A DNA stretch of 64,000 nucleotides, taken from assembly GCA_032718475.1 (NCBI GenBank), contig JAUCBJ010001457.1:1-64000 (forward strand), written 5' to 3'. Position numbers and translations under genes: made by a program. Under the pieces are notes generated by a model. The model was not told the DNA's origin. It searched no databases and saw nothing but the letters and a program-made list of their open reading frames with translations. Position 1 is the first letter of the stretch; every line of letters begins with the position of its first letter. The stretch is from Nemertoderma westbladi. Its lineage: Eukaryota > Xenacoelomorpha > Nemertodermatida > Nemertodermatidae. Below are positions 23,624-33,100 of the stretch, in pieces.

Positions 23624-24270
23624 GTCTGTCACCCCTTTAGGTTTATTCAATTCCGACCATGTCAGCATGTAGCTGGTTGCATTGGTATTGCAGTATTGGC
23701 AATAGGTTCGGTAGGCAGGTAGGGCAATCATGGCAATTAAGCAATCTGCAATCTAGTTGTGGTCTGATTGTTCCTGAATGGCCCCATGCAGGATGCATCC
23801 ATGGTACAGCAGTAAGTGTGCTACAGTAGGTGTGTAAGTAGGCCTAATGACTGAATGATGCTCTGTTCAGTCTGATCTGAGGAATTTTATGGTATTTCGG
23901 ACTTAATGCCATTAGCAGATTAACCCAATTAAGGTTAGGGCAAGGGCAACATGCACCATAAAATCGAGGTTATACCATGCCATGCATCCATGGGCCTACC
24001 TTCAGCCTATCAAATTTAATTAGAAATTGATATAGTCTACCGGTAACGGATTTATATCATGGATGATTAAAGACTGTTTAAAGACTTTGGTTGTTACGGG
24101 TAGTTGCTGCTGTAAAATTAGACTAAATTGGGTAAGTTTCTACACTGAGTGAATGATTTTAACATTTTATTCACCGGTAGCGGTAGGCTTATTTACACTT
24201 ATTCTTGTAACAAAAAATATAATGTTCAGGTTTTCATCATTAAACAATTGTAAATGTAAATAGTCATTCA
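23624..24270. other. 5' flank of the PUS7L-type gene
   Basis: No coding signal. The sequence TGTAAATAG just before the ATG (ending 24263) could be a weak 3' splice site for a 5' UTR intron, but it lacks a pyrimidine tract. No promoter motif can be called. Confidence 0.4.
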
Positions 24271-27200
24271 ATGGAGAGAGAGGGGGAAGCTACTAAACAT
24301 TCAACTCAATCTGGTATTGATAGTTATGTAGGAGATCACTCTGGGTTTTATGGTGTTATTCTCCAAAGATGTGATGATTTCGAAGCGACACAGCTTGACT
24401 TTAGTGGTCGACCTGTGACATTAGATATTAACCTTTTTCCCATTGTGAAGGAAATTAATAGACATGTACCTCCTCATGATGATTCTGAGTTGATACAATT
24501 ACACCAGGACAGTAATAGCCGAATTTTAGAAACCGTCAACCTAGTAAATGATTGCTTAGTTGCAAATCGTGACAGGGTCACCACAGATATATGTGAAGAT
24601 ACAGAAAGGGGAAAGGATACCAACCCATTGGGAAAAGTTGACAGTGTTACGACAGATATTTGTGAAGGTACGGAAGGGGGAAATGATCCCAACCCACTGG
24701 GAAAAGTTGACAGTGTTACGACAGAGATTTGTGAAGATAAAGAAGGGGGGAAGGATACCGTTCCAGTGGGAAACGTTGACATTGTAATTGATGCCGGGGG
24801 GACTATAGTTAGTGATAATGAACGAACCCTTGAAACTGTTGATATAGATAGATCCAATGATAACATCAGTATCAAGAAAGGTGACATTGGTGGACCAATT
24901 GATAGTAATGTGAAGGCCAATAATGTAGTAAATCTGAATGAAGTTGATGGTGAAGGAACAATTGATATCATTGCGAAAGCATGTAACATTGACGGAATTA
25001 TGGACAAGTGTTCAGAGGTAAATAATACAGGTGAAGTTGATACATTTTGTGCAACCATTGATAGTAGCATTTATAAGGCAGATAATGTTGTTGGCATCGA
25101 TGTTAAAATCAGTGATGATATTCTAAATGCAGATGATGATGAGCAAAAAATTATTTGCTCTTCGGAAATAAAATATGATGGCGGGACTGTTGAAACATGT
25201 TCAAAGGTAGACCATAAAACTGATGGTGGAGCCAATGATGAAAAAATATGTGAAATAGTAATTGAGGAAATTCTTGATAACAAATATATTCCTGATATTG
25301 AAGCTGAAAAAGAAACTAAGTTTGATGATTTTCAAAGAACCAGTTCTATGGTTGACAAAGAATCTGATATTTTAAATACTTCAAAGAGTGCTATTGCAGA
25401 TGAAAATAATGATTGTATTATAGTCAAAGAGAATAGTGATAAGGGTGAAGAGAATGATGATTGTATTATTGTTCAAGAGACCAATGATCCATCCAGTCAT
25501 TATTCAAATGTCCCTGTGCAATTATCAAGTAAACCTATAGATATTGTTCCTTTATCTTCAGTATCATCAAATTCATTGACAGGGAACCCAACAAATATGA
25601 CAATTAATATATCTCATTTACTTAGCAATGCCTTACAAAAATCATCACATTTCTTATATCATGCATCTGTTTTAGGAAACAATATGTCTGAAGAAAAATT
25701 ACAAATGCTCAATACGTTTGCTGGATATAAAAACTTCGTGATGAGTAATGTGCGACTTGTTGGTAATTATCCAAGCAGTACCGACAGAATTATTATCTTA
25801 ACAGCCATAAAACATGTTTTTCCTCAGCTATTCCCTTTCGAAAAATCCACAGAAATCCATGTTGTCCAAAATGATTTATATTATGCCCTCCTTGACCTGC
25901 TTCCAGTGACAGATTTTATTGATTTCTTTTTATTTCTCGTTGGCCCTTTTGAAGCCATATTCTCATTTAATTATTACCCAAATCGGAAATTTTGTGCAAA
26001 GTTAGTAAAAGTTATCAATGCAAAGTGCGATGGTTTGGTGACAGCGTTTTTGGATACAAATGTGAGGTGTAAATTCGCTGCTAAAGCTCAGAGAATTATC
26101 CCTTACACTCCGACTGAAACTCCTATACCTGAAGATGTACTTATTACAAAATCTATGAAGAAAAAACGAAAACCAAAACACCAACCAGCATCGGAGATTA
26201 TCACAACATCTTACAGACATTTCTTCGATCATACACTTTTTGTTGTGGAAACACAATTTATGAAGCAAACTTCATTAATCAATCGACTATGTTTTTTGCA
26301 GCAGTGTGACTATTATAATTTTAGTTCATTTAATGATCACATAGGGGCTGGCATAGTAACACAACTCATGTCTCTGCAGGGATCATCTATAGACTGTTTC
26401 AAAGATAATATAAAACAATTTGGTGTCCCCCCTGGCATCAGGATTGGTAGCAAGGCACCTGTAGATTCACACTTGCTGTGTAGTATGCTTATGTCCACAC
26501 TGTATAAAGTTACAGTGCGACAGGCCAAGGTGGAAGAGGGCAGTGATGATACTTTCTATTCATGGCTTTCTGCTGTTGTTAAGGTAGCCATTGAAAGTGT
26601 TATAAAGTACGGATTTGCCAACTATTTTGATCCAAGCATTTTTATTGGTGGATCTGGCATTCAACTGCATGTTGTGGGCATGGCTCTACTTCGTACAGAG
26701 TACATTCGAGTGTGCAGCACGCTTCTCAAACCAAAACCGGAGTGCAATGATCCAATTAATATTGCTAAACAGGCTTACCATTCTAATGCAGATATGCTGA
26801 CTGTCTTAAAAATGTTTAGAAAATTAGGAGCTTTAGCTGAGGCTGAACTTCTCCAACACATGATTCGCTTTAAAGGGGAACAAGATGACTTGAGACTGAG
26901 TCTTCTTTTTCTTTCTCATCATAGTAAATTGAATTACATCACTTCATATTCCCGGTGGCTCTTTAATTATGCAGTATCTCATAGACTAGCAACATATGGA
27001 TCTTCTACTGCAGTCGTGGGAGATCTGGTTATGACAGGCGAGTCCCACGATCTTTCTTCCATTAAAATGGTATCCATGTATAATGTGAATGATTATAGTA
27101 TTTATGATGTAGTTCTACCAGTAGTTGGCCACAGTAGTAATTTTCCTTTGCATAAAACTGGTGTGCAAATTAAGGATCTAATGATGCAAAAGGGGATCAC

Positions 27201-28938
27201 AATGACCATGTTTAAGAATAGCCAGGTTGGTTTTAATTTTCCTGGTGAATACCGCAAGATTGTAGTGAAGCCTCTCAGTTTAAAATATGATGTTATTGCT
27301 GATTATCTTTCGGATAATTTAAATACAATACATGATGACCTGGCAGAGTGGGAACGATATAGGAACAATATTCTGCAGTTTAAGGAAACAGGGAAATGTA
27401 TGATACTTTCTAAAGTGAACGACTTTGCAGACAAGGTAGATAACTTCGATGATGTCGTTTTTGTTGATGAAGTGATTAAGCGTGGTACTGAATGTAGTAC
27501 AATAGAAAGTGGGAGTGATTCTGTTGATGCCACTTTAGATTGTATTATCGATTGCAGCAAGTCTGTCCGAAAGGATGTCGATTGTATTTCTATTTCTGAT
27601 GAGGATGATGATGCAGGGAAGATAACAATGGAAGTCGCGCCTGTATTTACGGAATCTGAAACTTTATCCAGTTTGAACTTGGGGGATCAGTCTACTTCAG
27701 ATTCCGGAATATTGGAAAACTTCGATTTTGGAGCAACTATAGATGTTCCAGTTTCTAATTTAAGGGAATCCTCTGAACCTCGTGAAATTACTATGGTGAC
27801 ACTTCCTACTTTACAAAATAAAACCCCAATGGATGTAAATACACTAAAAAAGAAGCCTATGAAGAACCTGTTTGAGCCGCGTGTATGGGTCACAGAAAAG
27901 GGGGATCGGTATGTCCAAATGTTGGACAGAGAGCGTGATTTGAGCACAACAATGGAGAATCAAACTAGTCATAATTTACATAGTTCACCCTTCCAAAGTA
28001 TGCCAGTATCCCCTGGAATTGAATGCATTCCCAATCCCAAGAATATTGTAGTGTCACAACATACAAACTTAAATAATTCAAATACAGGTGTACTTATGCA
28101 ATCTAACAGTTATTCTTCTGATGTTGTCTCAGTCCAGGCCTGTCCATATAATGTCCCTATACATACAGGAGCGGGAGGTTGGCACACAGAGACATACAAA
28201 TCTCCGAAAATTCAAACCTATAGATCTCCTGTTCCACCCCAGGAGCAAACTGAAACATTAAGACCAATGGGTCCGGCTGCAATAAGAGGCCCAACGAGTG
28301 TAAGAGGGAATAAGAAACGCTCATATCCTGATAGAACTGCGAACAACAACCCCTTTATTTGGGTCAGGCAAGGCACTCCTTATAGCACCACAGTGTTTGA
28401 CAATATTGTCAAACCAAAGGATTCATTCAAGCGAAATCATGCCAATCAAACAAAGTCTCGTAGAATTGAACAACCGATTACTGGAGGTGTTGGTTTACAG
28501 AAACAGCTGGAGTCTGACAGACAAAATCAAGAGGTCAGTGACCTTGTTGATGCTATACCCGAACAACCACCAGCACGAAAAAGAATTGGCATTAAAGTTA
28601 CACTAAAATCGATTACTAGTAAAAAGGATTCTATAAAACCTACACCAACGATAGACTGTATAGCAGAAGCAAAGGTTAACGATCATATGGACAGAGACAC
28701 CTCTGATGGTCGAAAGGAGGCTGATGTTTCCTCCTCTGGTTATGTGCAACAAAATGACTCCGACGTTTCTGGAAATTCTACATTAAATTTAGACGACTTA
28801 CCAGGAGATAAAATTTCCCTTCAGCCATCTCTTGCTGTACAATTAGAATTTCAGTTACCAGCTGGATCGTATGCTACAATGTGTCTTCGTGAACTCTCAA
28901 AGTCTAGGATTCACTTTGCCGCCCCACCATATACCTAA
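24271..28938 (+). CDS. PUS7L: PUS7L-type TruD-family protein, apparently without its catalytic aspartate
   Basis: 1,555 codons in one exon. Family blocks run in order: G-F-Y-G start (residues 25-28), E-E-K-L-Q-M-L-N-T-F and I-H-V-V-Q blocks (about 474-560), the segment before the active site (about 660-700), G-F-A-N-Y-F (781-786), G-D-L-V (917-920), N-D-Y-S-I-Y-D-V-V-L-P (940-950), G-E-Y-R-K-I-V-V-K-P (992-1001), and a last strand S-Y-A-T-M-C-L-R-E-L (1533-1542). TruD enzymes convert uridine to pseudouridine using an Asp in a G-x-K-D-K-x-A motif. Here the aligned stretch is N-D-H-I-G-A-G (688-694), with Ile at the Asp position, and the N-Y-x-G-x-Q-R-F-G motif reads N-Y-F-D-P-S-I-F. Two insertions make it twice the size of vertebrate PUS7L (about 700): an acidic stretch about 90-460, and about 1002-1520, Ser-rich then basic. 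The frame is open throughout, so selection is likely. The alignment is by eye. Confidence 0.85.
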   Translation: MEREGEATKHSTQSGIDSYVGDHSGFYGVILQRCDDFEATQLDFSGRPVTLDINLFPIVKEINRHVPPHDDSELIQLHQDSNSRILETVNLVNDCLVANRDRVTTDICEDTERGKDTNPLGKVDSVTTDICEGTEGGNDPNPLGKVDSVTTEICEDKEGGKDTVPVGNVDIVIDAGGTIVSDNERTLETVDIDRSNDNISIKKGDIGGPIDSNVKANNVVNLNEVDGEGTIDIIAKACNIDGIMDKCSEVNNTGEVDTFCATIDSSIYKADNVVGIDVKISDDILNADDDEQKIICSSEIKYDGGTVETCSKVDHKTDGGANDEKICEIVIEEILDNKYIPDIEAEKETKFDDFQRTSSMVDKESDILNTSKSAIADENNDCIIVKENSDKGEENDDCIIVQETNDPSSHYSNVPVQLSSKPIDIVPLSSVSSNSLTGNPTNMTINISHLLSNALQKSSHFLYHASVLGNNMSEEKLQMLNTFAGYKNFVMSNVRLVGNYPSSTDRIIILTAIKHVFPQLFPFEKSTEIHVVQNDLYYALLDLLPVTDFIDFFLFLVGPFEAIFSFNYYPNRKFCAKLVKVINAKCDGLVTAFLDTNVRCKFAAKAQRIIPYTPTETPIPEDVLITKSMKKKRKPKHQPASEIITTSYRHFFDHTLFVVETQFMKQTSLINRLCFLQQCDYYNFSSFNDHIGAGIVTQLMSLQGSSIDCFKDNIKQFGVPPGIRIGSKAPVDSHLLCSMLMSTLYKVTVRQAKVEEGSDDTFYSWLSAVVKVAIESVIKYGFANYFDPSIFIGGSGIQLHVVGMALLRTEYIRVCSTLLKPKPECNDPINIAKQAYHSNADMLTVLKMFRKLGALAEAELLQHMIRFKGEQDDLRLSLLFLSHHSKLNYITSYSRWLFNYAVSHRLATYGSSTAVVGDLVMTGESHDLSSIKMVSMYNVNDYSIYDVVLPVVGHSSNFPLHKTGVQIKDLMMQKGITMTMFKNSQVGFNFPGEYRKIVVKPLSLKYDVIADYLSDNLNTIHDDLAEWERYRNNILQFKETGKCMILSKVNDFADKVDNFDDVVFVDEVIKRGTECSTIESGSDSVDATLDCIIDCSKSVRKDVDCISISDEDDDAGKITMEVAPVFTESETLSSLNLGDQSTSDSGILENFDFGATIDVPVSNLRESSEPREITMVTLPTLQNKTPMDVNTLKKKPMKNLFEPRVWVTEKGDRYVQMLDRERDLSTTMENQTSHNLHSSPFQSMPVSPGIECIPNPKNIVVSQHTNLNNSNTGVLMQSNSYSSDVVSVQACPYNVPIHTGAGGWHTETYKSPKIQTYRSPVPPQEQTETLRPMGPAAIRGPTSVRGNKKRSYPDRTANNNPFIWVRQGTPYSTTVFDNIVKPKDSFKRNHANQTKSRRIEQPITGGVGLQKQLESDRQNQEVSDLVDAIPEQPPARKRIGIKVTLKSITSKKDSIKPTPTIDCIAEAKVNDHMDRDTSDGRKEADVSSSGYVQQNDSDVSGNSTLNLDDLPGDKISLQPSLAVQLEFQLPAGSYATMCLRELSKSRIHFAAPPYT
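24580..24786 (+). repeat. Three in-frame 69-bp tandem repeats inside the PUS7L-type gene
   Basis: Units 24580-24648, 24649-24717 and 24718-24786 encode three 23-residue repeats (residues 104-172) of the form T-T-D-I-C-E-D ... P-L-G-K-V-D-S-V. They are acidic and keep the frame. Confidence 0.9.
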
Positions 28939-30162
28939 CTTATTTCATTTTTAAGTTTATGATTACCTGTCCAGTTGATATTATTGGCTAATATTTGTTC
29001 ATCTTTATTGATAATAATATATTAACACAATATTTTGTATTACATAAGTTTAATGTTTATTTTTCTGTTATGTATTGTGTCGTGTCTTGGTTATATACTG
29101 AGAATATGTTTTAAATATAATAATAATATGCATTGTATTGTATGTACTAAAAATATCTTAATGATTTTTATATTTCTACATCTACATTTCTCATCTAAAA
29201 ATATATTTGTATTGTATCATTGTGTTAAATATACCACTTTACCGGATTAGATCATGATGAGTCCCACTTTACCGAAGTTGAATGTTAGAATAACCCCCCT
29301 CTCTCTCTTATCCAGAACCAATGTATGTATACTAGGTCCAATGGTAACGTCCGAAATTTCCACAAATTTTGTTAGATTAGAACATCTGAGGTTGAGCTCT
29401 ATCTGAAACATGCGAGGTTAACTATTCACTTTATTCAGGTACACCAAAATTGATGTAATCCTTAGTCCCAAGTCTAGTCTTTTGTCTTTTTAATAACGTT
29501 TAGATGGAGGGAGAGGGTTATTCTATTTTGTCCAAGGGCGGGGGGGGGGGGGGGTGTCAATGGGTGTCTAGCATATGACACCGGTATATAATCCTTTTAG
29601 AGTGTTTATATTACTCATATATACACATTTGTGTAATTATTTGGGTTCCAAATTTTTTATCTATAAATAAATATAATCTCACAATGCTAAATATTTACCC
29701 GAAGTGGGTAGTGAATTTAATAGTGTTTGGGCTACAGCCACAGCTCACATTAGATATTTATTACCTTCCCCACCCAACTTACTATGATAAAACTAGTATG
29801 AAATAATTATGTTATGATGTATCTTGCCATTATATTTATTATCTTTAAAACTGAATATGAACATTCAACTACAGTCAATCATTGGCCACAACTATCATAT
29901 GATATAGCCTAGCCAGACAACCTTATTGTTTTTTTCCGAAATAAAGTAAAAGAAACCTAAAGGTTTGATATCAATTAGGCATCACTCATACCAGGATTCA
30001 TTGAACTGTTCATATTTACTCGATACTATTCTGGCCTATTGCCTATCTATGTCTGGCATTGTAAACACAGAAGCTTTTAAATGAATATAATCCAATTTAT
30101 AAAGAACTATAGAATGTTGATAAGTCGTCTTCCTATACCATAGTGTGTACCTGCATCCGAAC
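28939..30162. other. Intergenic DNA between PUS7L-type and CEP152 genes
   Basis: About 1.2 kb, AT-rich. Contains a G run at 29540-29554. I see no clear AATAAA close behind the PUS7L-type stop; AATATA-like variants near 29010 are possible. No gene. Confidence 0.5.
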
Positions 30163-33100
30163 ATGGAAATCGGCAAAAGTGTTGTTTCTATGGTCTCTTT
30201 TGATGATGGAGCATTCCAGTCCCCAGAAGACGACGATATAGGGGCGAGTGAGGATCAAGCAAGGGAGAAAGAATTACAAACCCTATTGGACAATGAGTTA
30301 GATGATGAAGATCTTGATGAGAGTGACATTTCTCATGTGGATACTCAGAAAAATTCCATTGCGGATAGTAGTTCTGAACACCCTGGAAGTCCACCGGAAC
30401 CTGGTAGCCACGAACAACCTACTACACCAGCTCTCTGGTCTGGTGGTTACTGTGCTGCACCATGGCCGAGGCTTGGTGGCACTGGGGTGCCCGATGAAGC
30501 CATGACTCCATGGATGCAGCGTTTGAGGTCTGCTACCCACCAAGCTACTTCTACGCCTCTAGCTGGTACGACTGCACCCGTCTTGCAGACTCCAGACAGT
30601 GCAGGTGTCGCTGTGAATGGTCGCCTTACTCCAAGTCCAGAGGATCATCTGGACCAATTGCGTGCGATGAATCTTAATCGTGATGTGTCAGCTGGATACC
30701 ATTACTGTAGCAGCAACGATGGGGGAGACCAAAACTGGGGCCAACCGGCTCCCCAACTAATAGGTAATAACAGTGGCCAAGCTGGACCCCAACTGCGAGG
30801 TCTAAACTGGTCAGAAGGAGCTGATGCAGCCGACCGAACACTCACTGCCGGCAACAACTCTGTTAAAGTGCCCGGTGTTTTCCTAAATGAGAATGAACAG
30901 TTTTTCAATGTAGTTCCGAGTGAAGATAACATAATTATTACAGCAGCAGGAGGGGGTGATTGGGTGGAGCGTGGGTGTGTATGGCCCGTCACCCTTGGTG
31001 ACAGCCAATTCGTGGCCTTGGCACAAAGCTACAACCAGACAGCAATGATGGCTGCTGGCCACCAAAGCCACGTGGTTCGGGAACAGACTCCCCAGACTGA
31101 TGCCAACCATTGGAATGTACCCCAATGTGATTCTATCAGTCCATTCACTGCTCTTAGTGATCACCCACTGGTTGATTATGAGGGGTCTCAACATCCAGCA
31201 GCAACCACCCTTAATGTAATCACAAATGAATCATTGAAGGCCACATACAAACCAGTTAGTAGGATTAATTCCTCTGATTCTACTGCCGTGACCGAATCTA
31301 AGCAACTGGTTTCCTTTGGTACCAGCCATGTACCTCGCGCATTATTGCACAAATCTGGAGATGGAACTGAAACTGAGCAGACTAGTAACCATGACCAGAA
31401 GTATTCAAATGCGGGAAAGGAGTACTTAGAACGTTTAGAAATTCTCTATCAAGCTCGAGGTCATAAACTGGAAGAGATTAAAGATTCTATGGAAAAGGAA
31501 AGAGTAGAATCTACTAAACAAATACACATGCTAAAACACCAGGTTGCTATGGTGACTGATCAAAAGGATGGTCTTGTAGTTAATTTTGAACAATCATCCA
31601 AATTAGTTAAAGAATTGCAGAAAGACAAGGCAGATATTACCTCACAGTTACAGTTGCTACGACAACAAATATCTGCAGGTCATAATGATGCTGGGGAGTT
31701 ACGCGAGAGACTGGAAGTAGCAAAGGCGGATATTGACAGTCAACAGCAAGAACTGGTAGAGCTGAAGTCAACAGGAACTGTATCCAGGATACAAAACGAT
31801 CACAGACAAGCACTAGCACAGGTCGAACAACGCCACCAAGCAGAGTGCTCAGAACTTCGTGGTCTCATTGACGAGCTTCGCAATACATTGACTCTCAGGA
31901 CAGGTGAGTTGGAGGGCTGGCGGTTGAAGTATGACGAGCTTACTCAGGATCGTGAGAAGGAAGGCTTGGAACGAGCAGAGACTGTGAGCAAACTTACACG
32001 ACATCTCGAAGATACACAGCGGCAGTTAGCTGACCTCTGCCATAAAGGTTCTTCTTCGTCTCTGCAACAACTGCAATCAGCTTTGGATCAATCGAAGATT
32101 GGAAAACGAATGGCTGAAGGTTTGTGTGAAAGTCTGCAGTGTGAACTCCGTGAACTTAGAGAGCAATTACAGCTGTATGACGCAGCTTCGCGATTGGTTG
32201 ACAGCGGTATACCTAGTTCAAATACCGCATCTATTAACCAATCAGAGATATGTCAACAGCTACAAGCTTCTATACTTAACCAGTCAAAGATTACAGACTT
32301 AAATGAAGAGATTAGGGAGATGCACTGCAAAGCAAAGAAACTAGAGGAAAATTTGGACCTCGAATCCACAAAGTTTGCATCTCTTAACTCCCAGTTACAA
32401 TACGAAAAAGAAAAACGAAGTGAAGCTGAGAGTCAGCTAGAGGCCATCCGTTCCGGAACAATTAATCCTGTTAAAATAACCGAATTAGAGGAGGAGATTG
32501 CTAACCTTCACGAAGAAGTCGAAGCATATGATAAGTTAAAAAGTTCATTGGAGGCTCGGGTCAAGGAAATCGAGGATGAATGCAATGACAGCAGAAAAGC
32601 TATGATAGATTTGGTTAATCAAGCTGATAAGGACAAAGAAATTGCAATGGACCAGGTGCGGGACTCGTGTTTGCGGTTTCACGAAGATGCCCGGGCCAAT
32701 CTACGTAACCAACTGACCGCAGAATTCGAGACAAGGATAGAAACTATTACTGGGGAACATGAGAAAGAAATGGAGCAGATGCAACAACATGTTCAGGAGG
32801 CTATGGCCGATGTATATACAGTCAAGGGCAATTATGTGTCCCTGTGTGAAGAGAAACGGGTTACTGAGAAAGCTTTGGCGGCTGAATTGGAGGAAAAGAC
32901 TCAAATTATTAGTAGTTTAAGTAAGGATGTTGAGCAATGTAAGAAGATTGCTTATGAGAAAGAACAACACGAAATTAAGGATAATCTAGCAAAGGAGTTT
33001 GATCTTGTGATTTGTAATAAAAACGCAGTCATTGAAGATTTGCAAGCTGAACTAGAAATAATGAAGATATCTAAGGATGACAGTGGAGACAAACCCAATC

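Noticed and set aside
24474-25070. 198-codon minus-strand frame
   Set aside because: Shadow of the PUS7L-type coding sequence, caused by its acidic, repetitive codons.
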